Assembly: GCF_965363235.1 (NCBI RefSeq)
Contig: NC_134839.1
Span: forward strand, 59,053,560-59,117,559
DNA from: Mytilus galloprovincialis
Lineage: Eukaryota > Mollusca > Bivalvia > Mytilida > Mytilidae
Direction of reading: 5' to 3'
DNA length: 64,000 nucleotides
The translations under genes were made by a program, and so were the position numbers. The notes beneath the pieces were generated by a model. That model saw only the letters and a list, made by a program, of their open reading frames with translations, did no database searches and was not told the origin of the DNA. Positions 34,397-48,232 of this stretch are shown one piece after another. Position 1 is the first letter of the stretch. Every line of letters starts with the position of its first letter.

Positions 34397-34709
34397 TAGT
34401 TTTTTTCTACCCGTAACTCTTGTTTTCAAAGCATTTCTGATAGTTCTGAAAACTTGTGTTATACATTTGTACCTGTAATATGTTATTTTCTGCAATGTTT
34501 GTCATGCATGTCATGCATTTTAAACTGCATTGAGATAGCGTTCAGCATTTGAAATATATGTGATCTTGGATTAAACAGAATAATTCTTTTCTATTAAGTA
34601 TTACAACAATTTTAATATCTTCTGTGTATTAACTTTTTATCCATTTCATATTTTGTCAATTTATGCAAAAATCGATAAATTAATTTTCTAACTTACTAAA
34701 AAAATCACT

Positions 34710-34791
34710 TGGCAGCGGTGGGATTCGAACCCACGCCTCCGAGGAGACTGGTGCCTTAAACCAGCGCCTTAGACCGCTCGGCCACGCTACC
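34710..34791 (-). tRNA. tRNA-Leu(AAG), copy 12
   Basis: As copy 2. Confidence 0.95.
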
Positions 34792-35588
34792 GACGCTTTA
34801 TAGTTGAGCTAAATCAAGATATCATTCGTTTACAACATTTACAACTGATAAAAATATGTCTTATAGGCATACATTACGAAATATTACGTAGAAATATGTT
34901 TCTTTTTGGTTTTCCAAAATCAAACTCAAATTCTTTCTTAATACTAAATGCATGCAATCAAATTACATATTTCGCTTCTCTCTCTGAACAGAGTTATCCA
35001 TTATTTGCTTAGTTCACATTTTTTGGAATGTCTATATATGGTAACATGCATAGCTCAAGTTGGCTGAGCATTTGATACTCACAAGTAACTTCATACAGGA
35101 GGGGCGGTTTTCACCATTTCACATTGGACGGAACCATGTAATCTATATTGTACATTCGGTTGAGGGCGCGATCGAAGCTTCTAGTCATGAGAAGAAATTA
35201 TAACGCTTGAACGCTAGGTCGCTGTCGGCTCATCGAAACGTAATAAATGCACGTGCAAAACGGGCAAATTGGATAGCAAACTTTTTTTGTCGTTAGCAAC
35301 AAATTGCCTTCGCAGGTTATTATTCTAACGAGTTTCTATCAGCACTACTCAATTCCCCTTTGGAGAAAAGAAAATGAAAAAAAAAATAATTTCAAAACAA
35401 TTAAAAGTATTTCAAATAGTAAAGAGCTATAAAAATGAACAACCAACACAGCTCATTATGTTTGGCAATGTGTTTTCTTTAAGATAAATATGTTTCTTTC
35501 TGCCCTACACTCACCTTGACAAGTAACTACAATGTTAATGGTAATGTTATGAAGTATTTACACCTTAAATTGGAGTTTTAGAATCATG

Positions 35589-35679
35589 GCCTCGGTAGCG
35601 CAGTAGGTAGCGCGTCAGTCTCATAATCACAAATGACAGAGCGATCTGAAGGTCGTGAGTTCGATCCTCACCCGGGGCA
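35589..35679 (+). tRNA. tRNA-Met(CAT), copy 13
   Basis: As copy 2; first type B unit. Confidence 0.95.
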
Positions 35680-35992
35680 TAGTTTTTTTCTACCCGTAAC
35701 TCTTGTTTTCAAAGCATTTCTGATAGTTCTGAAAACTTGTGTTATACATTTGTACCTGTAATATGTTATTTTCTGCAATGTTTGTCATGCATGTCATGCA
35801 TTTTAAACTGCATTGAGATAGCGTTCAGCATTTGAAATATATGTGATCTTGGATTAAACAGAATAATTCTTTTCTATTAAGTATTACAACAATTTTAATA
35901 TCTTCTGTGTATTAACTTTTTATCCATTTCATATTTTGTCAATTTATGCAAAAATCGATAAATTTATTTTCTAACTTACTAAAAAAATCACT

Positions 35993-36074
35993 TGGCAGCG
36001 GTGGGATTCGAACCCACGCCTCCGAGGAGACTGGTGCCTTCAACCAGCGCCTTAGACCGCTCGGCCACGCTACC
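35993..36074 (-). tRNA. tRNA-Leu(AAG), copy 13, altered anticodon loop
   Basis: The plus strand reads GCCTTCAACC where other copies read GCCTTAAACC, so the invariant U33 before the AAG anticodon is G. Probably impaired or a pseudogene. Its flank shares two variants (AATTTATTTT, AAGGTATC) with copy 17. Confidence 0.8.
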
Positions 36075-36403
36075 GACGCTTTATAGTTGAGCTAAATCAA
36101 GGTATCATTCGTTTACAACATTTACAACTGATAAAAATATGTCTTATAGGCATACATTACGAAATATTACGTAGAAATATGTTTCTTTTTGGTTTTCCAA
36201 AATCAAACTCAAATTCTTTCTTAATACTAAATGCATGCAATCAAATTACATATTTCGCTTCTCTCTCTGAACAGAGTTATCCATTATTTGCTTAGTTCAC
36301 ATTTTTTGGAATGTCTATATATGGTAACATGCATAGCTCAAGTTGGCTGAGCATTTGATACTCACAAGTAACTTCATACAGGAGGGGCGGTTTTCACCAT
36401 TTC

Positions 36404-39400
36404 CAAGGCCGTAACTACCCTTGAGGCAAGTGAGGCAATTGCCTCACTAAAATTTCGACAATGATTATTTTTTTTTAATACATATATATATAAATATAAT
36501 AGTCATTTGTTGTTCTGTCTCAACTTTAATTTCTATAACTTGTCATCATTCCTTTTAAACTATTCTTCCTGTATATAATTCTTATATGATTTGCATATCT
36601 ATAAATACTTGAATTGGATTGGTCAATTAGAATTTTTCTCTAAGTTTACACTTCGATAAACCATGTTCCCGAAACTACTTTTGTAATCTATTAATCTATT
36701 CATGCGCGATACACAAGCTTGCAGTGATCCCAGGATTTTCAGCAATTTGAGATTTAAAAACAATTGCATAACAGTTGTGACTATTCTAGTGCATATATAA
36801 CCAAAAAAAAAAAAAGAAATAAATTTAATTCACTAAGATTCGAAAATGTATAAAAATAAAATTTAATAAAATTCCGCGAAATTTCATGAAGGATTTGGCG
36901 AATTTACGTCATGGCAAAACACGACGTCATACGAATAGAAATTTTCAAGGGAAAGATTATTTCGTTACGTGTACGCTTCAAATTCAAATAACATTTAATT
37001 AAAATGAAGTTTTTGAGGTAGGTGCTATTTTATTTAAGATTCCGTTGTATTTATCTGACATTTATGGTTTTTAGAAAGTCAAGATGGCGGCGTACTCCTT
37101 AGTTACGACTTGCCATTGTGCTTTTGATGGTAATATATATAGTAGCCATCATAAAAAAAAATGTTTATTAAATATCGCAAATGTTTGGCTGAAGAATTAT
37201 AAGGATTAAACACATTTAATACTGTGAGAGAGACTTGTAAGCCTTTTATCATCTTATTCAACAAATGTAGTTAATGTATTACAGTATCTAAGAAAGGGAC
37301 ATTATAATAAAAGCTTAACGTTTACAAAGAAGCTGTGAAAATGAAAGCAAGTTTAAATTAACCCAGTTGGTGAAGTATGTCAAAGTTCTCAAAACTTTAA
37401 GTTTTTGCCTGCCAGTCATTGAAACTGACTGCTAAAACTAAAAATTGGTTGCTCTCGTTAAATATTTGTAACCTGTGTTTCCAGTTTTTATGATGTCATT
37501 GTAAATTATTTCTATAGACGCCGGTCAAAATTAATTAAGAAATAATTGATGCCAGCTATACTTTATTGTAGTTTTAACATGGGTAGGCATTATATTCGTG
37601 ATTATTTTTGCCAGAGCGATAACACGAATATAATGCCTACCCATGTTAAAACTAAAATAAAGTATAGCTGGCATCAATTATTTCGATTCTGATTAGGACA
37701 ATTACGGTAATTTCTATGTTCGCTGTGTATAAGTGTACGATCTTCGTGTAGGCTCTTCCATCGACCTCGCTGTCGATTTTTATCCAACTAGTTCAAACCA
37801 GTTTAATTTCGCAAAGTTGTAGGTTTCTAAAATTCAAAATTGAAACAGAAATTAACAAATTAATTTATCTGCCTTACTAAAACAATATTTGAGTCACAAT
37901 ATAACAGAAAATTTATATTACAACAGTCTTTTCCTTTGAGGTCAATTTCTGACACGCACATTTTCAAGTCAGTTGTCAATGGCGGTGGACGCACAAGGAG
38001 AATCGGGTAGGTCTTTATTTTACTAAATTAATCGTAAATATTTCGCCGGTTAATAGTGTAGCATTGGTAAATATGTTTATATTTGATAGAGGATTCCTTG
38101 ATAAAGTTGTGCTGACATTTGAGACTTGGAAGGAGGGGCCCTTTTACAGAGATCCATTTATACTTGCGGTGGCTACATCTTGTAAAGTTGATCAAAGGGC
38201 ACGCCTTTGTGCATCTGACGATTTCAAATGCTGTATTACATGATGATTAAAATTAATACTGGGTGACAATCTTGTTGCATTTGTAAAATGGATTGGAAAC
38301 CTTGGTGGTATATTGGTAATTACGCCTATTTTTTTTTTATAGGAGAATGGGGTTCGATTCCCTGCTAGGGTCAATCCATTTTATCAGAAATATATGAAAC
38401 AATTTTGTCATTTCAGTACAACAGTAATAATAACCTATACTTGATTTTATATTTTATCATCGGAACATATGTTTCAATGAAATTATTCTATACAATGACA
38501 TGCCTTTTTAAAAGGAGAGATGAAACGTGTTTTTCAGAGGGAGGGGTTTTGAAGTTAGAACAGCCAACATGAACGATGCGGTATCTAGGTCAAATATATC
38601 AATTACGAATTGTAACACATTGTTGTCATTGTAAAAGTATAAGGAACAAAATGTGTATCATTTTAGTGTTTGAAAGTGGTTTAATTTAAGGAAATACATT
38701 AAATGCATATCAATTTGACGAAATTCATTTTTCTGCCGTAGTCAATATACGCATGTGCAAACTAATTTTATTGGATAATAAAGTATGGTTTCTTTACAAA
38801 GCTTAAGAAGCACGTCATATTAGAATTTCTCTTTACAGATAAATGAAATATAAATAATATGAAACATGAATGCATGGATTAGTTTTTATCCATGTTTCTT
38901 TAACCTTAAAAGTTGAAAGAATATCCCATATTCCAATTTGATATTATTGAGGAATCGAAGAACCTTTAACACAGGGATTTTGTCTTTACTTATTCGGGAC
39001 TACGGAATTTCATTTCTTTATATTCGGGGTTTCGGAATCGGACACCCCCAAACCCTTACCCCTAAATTTATAGATTCTGGAACTAAAATACCACGTATGA
39101 TGGTGCTTACAGGAAAGCTTAATTCCCTCTTGCAAACAAAACTGTTACTACCGATGCTGCTACCGAATTGCTGATAGAGAAGGAATTGGAAGAAGACATT
39201 GATCATTGTGTTGATGATGATGTGCTACCTTTTGAAACACAGACTGCCCTGATTGAACCGTTCATAGAAAAATTTTGAAAACTCTACTGAATCGATGTAT
39301 GTTCTATGTTCTGGCAGCAGATTCAAATCAGTGATATTTGGATGATTATCTTACATATTAATTTAAATAAAGTTGTTAAAAATTTGGTGTTAGTAAAAGT

Positions 39401-39572
39401 CTTAAAATATGAAAAATTTATATAAAAAGTGTCCAAATTCAAAACATTATCAAACTCTCTAAAAATGCCTAGAATGCAGGATTTTGCATCATTCAATTCA
39501 TACTCTCCAAAAAAAAAATTTTCGGCTCAATTATTTTGCCTCACTAAGATAAGATGCCTAGTTACGGCCTTG
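36404..39572. mobile_element. 3,169-bp hAT-like DNA transposon inside the array
   Basis: Perfect 14-bp inverted ends CAAGGCCGTAACTA / TAGTTACGGCCTTG, with a second matching block GTGAGGCAA near each end, and a 5-bp target duplication ATTTC (36399-36403 and 39573-39577). Removing element plus one ATTTC restores a normal 1,284-bp unit exactly. The ends resemble hAT elements of the zinc-finger (ZMYM/TTF-type) group; most hATs duplicate 8 bp, but a 5-bp group (hAT5) is known to me from repeat libraries. No long transposase frame is left, only short frames (for example 38938-39174), so it is non-autonomous or decayed. The strand of its lost gene is unclear. Confidence 0.75.
37539..37684. repeat. 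MITE-like foldback inside the hAT-like element
   Basis: Arms of about 65 bp, GAAATAATTGATGCCAGCTA (37539) and its near-perfect complement ending at 37684, around a short loop. It was inserted into the transposon, so it is probably younger. Confidence 0.7.
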
Positions 39573-40046
39573 ATTTCACATTGGACGGAACCATGTAATC
39601 TATATTGTACATTCGGTTGAGGGCGCGATCGAAGCTTCTAGTCATGAGAAGAAATTATAACGCTTGAACGCTAGGTCGCTGTCGGCTCATCGAAACGTAA
39701 TAAATGCACGTGCAAAACGGGCAAATTGGATAGCAAACTTTTTTTGTCGTTAGCAACAAATTGCCTTCGCAGGTTATTATTCTAACGAGTTTCTATCAGC
39801 ACTACTCAATTCCCCTTTGGAGAAAAGAAAATGAAAAAAAAAAAAAATTTCAAAACAATTAAAAGTATTTCAAATAGTAAAGAGCTATAAAAATGAACAA
39901 CCAACACAGCTCATTATGTTTGGCAATGTGTTTCCTTTAAGATAAATATGTTTCTTTCTGCCCTACACTCACCTTGACAAGTAACTACAATGTTAATGGT
40001 AATGTTATGAAGTATTTACACCTTAAATTGGAGTTTTAGAATCATG

Positions 40047-40137
40047 GCCTCGGTAGCGCAGTAGGTAGCGCGTCAGTCTCATAATCACAAATGACAGAGC
40101 GATCTGAAGGTCGTGAGTTCGATCCTCACCCGGGGCA
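40047..40137 (+). tRNA. tRNA-Met(CAT), copy 14
   Basis: As copy 2; type A. The unit's upstream part is split by the transposon but the gene is intact. Confidence 0.95.
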
Positions 40138-40450
40138 TAGTTTTTTTCTACCCGTAACTCTTGTTTTCAAAGCATTTCTGATAGTTCTGAAAACTTGTGT
40201 TATACATTTGTACCTGTAATATGTTATTTTCTGCAATGTTTGTCATGCATGTCATGCATTTTAAACTGCATTGAGATAGCGTTCAGCATTTGAAATATAT
40301 GTGATCTTGGATTAAACAGAATAATTCTTTTCTATTAAGTATTACAACAATTTTAATATCTTCTGTGTATTAACTTTTTATCCATTTCATATTTTGTCAA
40401 TTTATGCAAAAATCGATAAATTAATTTTCTAACTTACTAAAAAAATCACT

Positions 40451-40532
40451 TGGCAGCGGTGGGATTCGAACCCACGCCTCCGAGGAGACTGGTGCCTTAA
40501 ACCAGCGCCTTAGACCGCTCGGCCACGCTACC
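40451..40532 (-). tRNA. tRNA-Leu(AAG), copy 14
   Basis: As copy 2. Confidence 0.95.
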
Positions 40533-41330
40533 GACGCTTTATAGTTGAGCTAAATCAAGATATCATTCGTTTACAACATTTACAACTGATAAAAATATGT
40601 CTTATAGGCATACATTACGAAATATTACGTAGAAATATGTTTCTTTTTGGTTTTCCAAAATCAAACTCAAATTCTTTCTTAATACTAAATGCATGCAATC
40701 AAATTACATATTTCGCTTCTCTCTCTGAACAGAGTTATCCATTATTTGCTTAGTTCACATTTTTTGGAATGTCTATATATGGTAACATGCATAGCTCAAG
40801 TTGGCTGAGCATTTGATACTCACAAGTAACTTCATACAGGAGGGGCGGTTTTCACCATTTCACATTGGACGGAACCATGTAATCTATATTGTACATTCGG
40901 TTGAGGGCACGATCGAAGCTTCTAGTCATGAGAAGAAATTATAACGCTTGAACGCTAGGTCGCTGTCGGCTCATCGAAACGTAATAAATGCACGTGCAAA
41001 ACGGGCAAATTGGATAGCAAACTTTTTTTGTCGTTAGCAACAAATTGCCTTCGCAGGTTATTATTCTAACGAGTTTCTATCAGCACTACTCAATTCCCCT
41101 TTGGAGAAAAGAAAATGAAAAAAAAAAAAAATTTCAAAACAATTAAAAGTATTTCAAATAGTAAAGAGCTATAAAAATGAACAACCAACACAGCTCATTA
41201 TGTTTGGCAATGTGTTTCCTTTAAGATAAATATGTTTCTTTCTGCCCTACACTCACCTTGACAAGTAACTACAATGTTAATGGTAATGTTATGAAGTATT
41301 TACACCTTAAATTGGAGTTTTAGAATCATG

Positions 41331-41421
41331 GCCTCGGTAGCGCAGTAGGTAGCGCGTCAGTCTCATAATCACAAATGACAGAGCGATCTGAAGGTCGTGA
41401 GTTCGATCCTCACCCGGGGCA
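41331..41421 (+). tRNA. tRNA-Met(CAT), copy 15
   Basis: As copy 2; type A with the GGGCACG variant of copy 5. Confidence 0.95.
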
Positions 41422-41734
41422 TAGTTTTTTTCTACCCGTAACTCTTGTTTTCAAAGCATTTCTGATAGTTCTGAAAACTTGTGTTATACATTTGTACCTG
41501 TAATATGTTATTTTCTGCAATGTTTGTCATGCATGTCATGCATTTTAAACTGCATTGAGATAGCGTTCAGCATTTGAAATATATGTGATCTTGGATTAAA
41601 CAGAATAATTCTTTTCTATTAAGTATTACAACAATTTTAATATCTTCTGTGTATTAACTTTTTATCCATTTCATATTTTGTCAATTTATGCAAAAATCGA
41701 TAAATTAATTTTCTAACTTACTAAAAAAATCACT

Positions 41735-41816
41735 TGGCAGCGGTGGGATTCGAACCCACGCCTCCGAGGAGACTGGTGCCTTAAACCAGCGCCTTAGACC
41801 GCTCGGCCACGCTACC
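41735..41816 (-). tRNA. tRNA-Leu(AAG), copy 15
   Basis: As copy 2. Confidence 0.95.
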
Positions 41817-42613
41817 GACGCTTTATAGTTGAGCTAAATCAAGATATCATTCGTTTACAACATTTACAACTGATAAAAATATGTCTTATAGGCATACATT
41901 ACGAAATATTACGTAGAAATATGTTTCTTTTTGGTTTTCCAAAATCAAACTCAAATTCTTTCTTAATACTAAATGCATGCAATCAAATTACATATTTCGC
42001 TTCTCTCTCTGAACAGAGTTATCCATTATTTGCTTAGTTCACATTTTTTGGAATGTCTATATATGGTAACATGCATAGCTCAAGTTGGCTGAGCATTTGA
42101 TACTCACAAGTAACTTCATACAGGAGGGGCGGTTTTCACCATTTCACATTGGACGGAACCATGTAATCTATATTGTACATTCGGTTGAGGGCGCGATCGA
42201 AGCTTCTAGTCATGAGAAGAAATTATAACGCTTGAACGCTAGGTCGCTGTCGGCTCATCGAAACGTAATAAATGCACGTGCAAAACGGGCAAATTGGATA
42301 GCAAACTTTTTTTGTCGTTAGCAACAAATTGCCTTCGCAGGTTATTATTCTAACGAGTTTCTATCAGCACTACTCAATTCCCCTTTGGAGAAAAGAAAAT
42401 GAAAAAAAAAATAATTTCAAAACAATTAAAAGTATTTCAAATAGTAAAGAGCTATAAAAATGAACAACCAACACAGCTCATTATGTTTGGCAATGTGTTT
42501 TCTTTAAGATAAATATGTTTCTTTCTGCCCTACACTCACCTTGACAAGTAACTACAATGTTAATGGTAATGTTATGAAGTATTTACACCTTAAATTGGAG
42601 TTTTAGAATCATG

Positions 42614-42704
42614 GCCTCGGTAGCGCAGTAGGTAGCGCGTCAGTCTCATAATCACAAATGACAGAGCGATCTGAAGGTCGTGAGTTCGATCCTCACCCGG
42701 GGCA
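42614..42704 (+). tRNA. tRNA-Met(CAT), copy 16
   Basis: As copy 2; type B unit. Confidence 0.95.
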
Positions 42705-43017
42705 TAGTTTTTTTCTACCCGTAACTCTTGTTTTCAAAGCATTTCTGATAGTTCTGAAAACTTGTGTTATACATTTGTACCTGTAATATGTTATTTTCTG
42801 CAATGTTTGTCATGCATGTCATGCATTTTAAACTGCATTGAGATAGCGTTCAGCATTTGAAATATATGTGATCTTGGATTAAACAGAATAATTCTTTTCT
42901 ATTAAGTATTACAACAATTTTAATATCTTCTGTGTATTAACTTTTTATCCATTTCATATTTTGTCAATTTATGCAAAAATCGATAAATTAATTTTCTAAC
43001 TTACTAAAAAAATCACT

Positions 43018-43099
43018 TGGCAGCGGTGGGATTCGAACCCACGCCTCCGAGGAGACTGGTGCCTTAAACCAGCGCCTTAGACCGCTCGGCCACGCTACC
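43018..43099 (-). tRNA. tRNA-Leu(AAG), copy 16
   Basis: As copy 2. Confidence 0.95.
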
Positions 43100-43897
43100 G
43101 ACGCTTTATAGTTGAGCTAAATCAAGATATCATTCGTTTACAACATTTACAACTGATAAAAATATGTCTTATAGGCATACATTACGAAATATTACGTAGA
43201 AATATGTTTCTTTTTGGTTTTCCAAAATCAAACTCAAATTCTTTCTTAATACTAAATGCATGCAATCAAATTACATATTTCGCTTCTCTCTCTGAACAGA
43301 GTTATCCATTATTTGCTTAGTTCACATTTTTTGGAATGTCTATATATGGTAACATGCATAGCTCAAGTTGGCTGAGCATTTGATACTCACAAGTAACTTC
43401 ATACAGGAGGGGCGGTTTTCACCATTTCACATTGGACGGAACCATGTAATCTATATTGTACATTCGGTTGAGGGCGCGATCGAAGCTTCTAGTCATGAGA
43501 AGAAATTATAACGCTTGAACGCTAGGTCGCTGTCGGCTCATCGAAACGTAATAAATGCACGTGCAAAACGGGCAAATTGGATAGCAAACTTTTTTTGTCG
43601 TTAGCAACAAATTGCCTTCGCAGGTTATTATTCTAACGAGTTTCTATCAGCACTACTCAATTCCCCTTTGGAGAAAAGAAAATGAAAAAAAAAAAAAATT
43701 TCAAAACAATTAAAAGTATTTCAAATAGTAAAGAGCTATAAAAATGAACAACCAACACAGCTCATTATGTTTGGCAATGTGTTTCCTTTAAGATAAATAT
43801 GTTTCTTTCTGCCCTACACTCACCTTGACAAGTAACTACAATGTTAATGGTAATGTTATGAAGTATTTACACCTTAAATTGGAGTTTTAGAATCATG

Positions 43898-43988
43898 GCC
43901 TCGGTAGCGCAGTAGGTAGCGCGTCAGTCTCATAATCACAAATGACAGAGCGATCTGAAGGTCGTGAGTTCGATCCTCACCCGGGGCA
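43898..43988 (+). tRNA. tRNA-Met(CAT), copy 17
   Basis: As copy 2; type A between two type B units. Confidence 0.95.
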
Positions 43989-44301
43989 TAGTTTTTTTCT
44001 ACCCGTAACTCTTGTTTTCAAAGCATTTCTGATAGTTCTGAAAACTTGTGTTATACATTTGTACCTGTAATATGTTATTTTCTGCAATGTTTGTCATGCA
44101 TGTCATGCATTTTAAACTGCATTGAGATAGCGTTCAGCATTTGAAATATATGTGATCTTGGATTAAACAGAATAATTCTTTTCTATTAAGTATTACAACA
44201 ATTTTAATATCTTCTGTGTATTAACTTTTTATCCATTTCATATTTTGTCAATTTATGCAAAAATCGATAAATTTATTTTCTAACTTACTAAAAAAATCAC
44301 T

Positions 44302-44383
44302 TGGCAGCGGTGGGATTCGAACCCACGCCTCCGAGGAGACTGGTGCCTTAAACCAGCGCCTTAGACCGCTCGGCCACGCTACC
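44302..44383 (-). tRNA. tRNA-Leu(AAG), copy 17
   Basis: Gene as copy 2 with U33 intact, but its flanks carry the copy-13 variants. Confidence 0.95.
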
Positions 44384-45180
44384 GACGCTTTATAGTTGAG
44401 CTAAATCAAGGTATCATTCGTTTACAACATTTACAACTGATAAAAATATGTCTTATAGGCATACATTACGAAATATTACGTAGAAATATGTTTCTTTTTG
44501 GTTTTCCAAAATCAAACTCAAATTCTTTCTTAATACTAAATGCATGCAATCAAATTACATATTTCGCTTCTCTCTCTGAACAGAGTTATCCATTATTTGC
44601 TTAGTTCACATTTTTTGGAATGTCTATATATGGTAACATGCATAGCTCAAGTTGGCTGAGCATTTGATACTCACAAGTAACTTCATACAGGAGGGGCGGT
44701 TTTCACCATTTCACATTGGACGGAACCATGTAATCTATATTGTACATTCGGTTGAGGGCGCGATCGAAGCTTCTAGTCATGAGAAGAAATTATAACGCTT
44801 GAACGCTAGGTCGCTGTCGGCTCATCGAAACGTAATAAATGCACGTGCAAAACGGGCAAATTGGATAGCAAACTTTTTTTGTCGTTAGCAACAAATTGCC
44901 TTCGCAGGTTATTATTCTAACGAGTTTCTATCAGCACTACTCAATTCCCCTTTGGAGAAAAGAAAATGAAAAAAAAAATAATTTCAAAACAATTAAAAGT
45001 ATTTCAAATAGTAAAGAGCTATAAAAATGAACAACCAACACAGCTCATTATGTTTGGCAATGTGTTTTCTTTAAGATAAATATGTTTCTTTCTGCCCTAC
45101 ACTCACCTTGACAAGTAACTACAATGTTAATGGTAATGTTATGAAGTATTTACACCTTAAATTGGAGTTTTAGAATCATG

Positions 45181-45271
45181 GCCTCGGTAGCGCAGTAGGT
45201 AGCGCGTCAGTCTCATAATCACAAATGACAGAGCGATCTGAAGGTCGTGAGTTCGATCCTCACCCGGGGCA
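45181..45271 (+). tRNA. tRNA-Met(CAT), copy 18
   Basis: As copy 2; start of an unbroken run of type B units. Confidence 0.95.
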
Positions 45272-45584
45272 TAGTTTTTTTCTACCCGTAACTCTTGTTT
45301 TCAAAGCATTTCTGATAGTTCTGAAAACTTGTGTTATACATTTGTACCTGTAATATGTTATTTTCTGCAATGTTTGTCATGCATGTCATGCATTTTAAAC
45401 TGCATTGAGATAGCGTTCAGCATTTGAAATATATGTGATCTTGGATTAAACAGAATAATTCTTTTCTATTAAGTATTACAACAATTTTAATATCTTCTGT
45501 GTATTAACTTTTTATCCATTTCATATTTTGTCAATTTATGCAAAAATCGATAAATTAATTTTCTAACTTACTAAAAAAATCACT

Positions 45585-45666
45585 TGGCAGCGGTGGGATT
45601 CGAACCCACGCCTCCGAGGAGACTGGTGCCTTAAACCAGCGCCTTAGACCGCTCGGCCACGCTACC
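45585..45666 (-). tRNA. tRNA-Leu(AAG), copy 18
   Basis: As copy 2. Confidence 0.95.
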
Positions 45667-46463
45667 GACGCTTTATAGTTGAGCTAAATCAAGATATCAT
45701 TCGTTTACAACATTTACAACTGATAAAAATATGTCTTATAGGCATACATTACGAAATATTACGTAGAAATATGTTTCTTTTTGGTTTTCCAAAATCAAAC
45801 TCAAATTCTTTCTTAATACTAAATGCATGCAATCAAATTACATATTTCGCTTCTCTCTCTGAACAGAGTTATCCATTATTTGCTTAGTTCACATTTTTTG
45901 GAATGTCTATATATGGTAACATGCATAGCTCAAGTTGGCTGAGCATTTGATACTCACAAGTAACTTCATACAGGAGGGGCGGTTTTCACCATTTCACATT
46001 GGACGGAACCATGTAATCTATATTGTACATTCGGTTGAGGGCGCGATCGAAGCTTCTAGTCATGAGAAGAAATTATAACGCTTGAACGCTAGGTCGCTGT
46101 CGGCTCATCGAAACGTAATAAATGCACGTGCAAAACGGGCAAATTGGATAGCAAACTTTTTTTGTCGTTAGCAACAAATTGCCTTCGCAGGTTATTATTC
46201 TAACGAGTTTCTATCAGCACTACTCAATTCCCCTTTGGAGAAAAGAAAATGAAAAAAAAAATAATTTCAAAACAATTAAAAGTATTTCAAATAGTAAAGA
46301 GCTATAAAAATGAACAACCAACACAGCTCATTATGTTTGGCAATGTGTTTTCTTTAAGATAAATATGTTTCTTTCTGCCCTACACTCACCTTGACAAGTA
46401 ACTACAATGTTAATGGTAATGTTATGAAGTATTTACACCTTAAATTGGAGTTTTAGAATCATG

Positions 46464-46554
46464 GCCTCGGTAGCGCAGTAGGTAGCGCGTCAGTCTCATA
46501 ATCACAAATGACAGAGCGATCTGAAGGTCGTGAGTTCGATCCTCACCCGGGGCA
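46464..46554 (+). tRNA. tRNA-Met(CAT), copy 19
   Basis: As copy 2; type B. Confidence 0.95.
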
Positions 46555-46867
46555 TAGTTTTTTTCTACCCGTAACTCTTGTTTTCAAAGCATTTCTGATA
46601 GTTCTGAAAACTTGTGTTATACATTTGTACCTGTAATATGTTATTTTCTGCAATGTTTGTCATGCATGTCATGCATTTTAAACTGCATTGAGATAGCGTT
46701 CAGCATTTGAAATATATGTGATCTTGGATTAAACAGAATAATTCTTTTCTATTAAGTATTACAACAATTTTAATATCTTCTGTGTATTAACTTTTTATCC
46801 ATTTCATATTTTGTCAATTTATGCAAAAATCGATAAATTAATTTTCTAACTTACTAAAAAAATCACT

Positions 46868-46949
46868 TGGCAGCGGTGGGATTCGAACCCACGCCTCCGA
46901 GGAGACTGGTGCCTTAAACCAGCGCCTTAGACCGCTCGGCCACGCTACC
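46868..46949 (-). tRNA. tRNA-Leu(AAG), copy 19
   Basis: As copy 2. Confidence 0.95.
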
Positions 46950-47746
46950 GACGCTTTATAGTTGAGCTAAATCAAGATATCATTCGTTTACAACATTTAC
47001 AACTGATAAAAATATGTCTTATAGGCATACATTACGAAATATTACGTAGAAATATGTTTCTTTTTGGTTTTCCAAAATCAAACTCAAATTCTTTCTTAAT
47101 ACTAAATGCATGCAATCAAATTACATATTTCGCTTCTCTCTCTGAACAGAGTTATCCATTATTTGCTTAGTTCACATTTTTTGGAATGTCTATATATGGT
47201 AACATGCATAGCTCAAGTTGGCTGAGCATTTGATACTCACAAGTAACTTCATACAGGAGGGGCGGTTTTCACCATTTCACATTGGACGGAACCATGTAAT
47301 CTATATTGTACATTCGGTTGAGGGCGCGATCGAAGCTTCTAGTCATGAGAAGAAATTATAACGCTTGAACGCTAGGTCGCTGTCGGCTCATCGAAACGTA
47401 ATAAATGCACGTGCAAAACGGGCAAATTGGATAGCAAACTTTTTTTGTCGTTAGCAACAAATTGCCTTCGCAGGTTATTATTCTAACGAGTTTCTATCAG
47501 CACTACTCAATTCCCCTTTGGAGAAAAGAAAATGAAAAAAAAAATAATTTCAAAACAATTAAAAGTATTTCAAATAGTAAAGAGCTATAAAAATGAACAA
47601 CCAACACAGCTCATTATGTTTGGCAATGTGTTTTCTTTAAGATAAATATGTTTCTTTCTGCCCTACACTCACCTTGACAAGTAACTACAATGTTAATGGT
47701 AATGTTATGAAGTATTTACACCTTAAATTGGAGTTTTAGAATCATG

Positions 47747-47837
47747 GCCTCGGTAGCGCAGTAGGTAGCGCGTCAGTCTCATAATCACAAATGACAGAGC
47801 GATCTGAAGGTCGTGAGTTCGATCCTCACCCGGGGCA
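47747..47837 (+). tRNA. tRNA-Met(CAT), copy 20
   Basis: As copy 2; type B. Confidence 0.95.
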
Positions 47838-48150
47838 TAGTTTTTTTCTACCCGTAACTCTTGTTTTCAAAGCATTTCTGATAGTTCTGAAAACTTGTGT
47901 TATACATTTGTACCTGTAATATGTTATTTTCTGCAATGTTTGTCATGCATGTCATGCATTTTAAACTGCATTGAGATAGCGTTCAGCATTTGAAATATAT
48001 GTGATCTTGGATTAAACAGAATAATTCTTTTCTATTAAGTATTACAACAATTTTAATATCTTCTGTGTATTAACTTTTTATCCATTTCATATTTTGTCAA
48101 TTTATGCAAAAATCGATAAATTAATTTTCTAACTTACTAAAAAAATCACT

Positions 48151-48232
48151 TGGCAGCGGTGGGATTCGAACCCACGCCTCCGAGGAGACTGGTGCCTTAA
48201 ACCAGCGCCTTAGACCGCTCGGCCACGCTACC
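48151..48232 (-). tRNA. tRNA-Leu(AAG), copy 20
   Basis: As copy 2. Confidence 0.95.

Noticed and set aside
38938-39620. Short frames in the hAT-like element as host genes
   Set aside because: Short, overlapping on both strands and inside the transposon boundaries.
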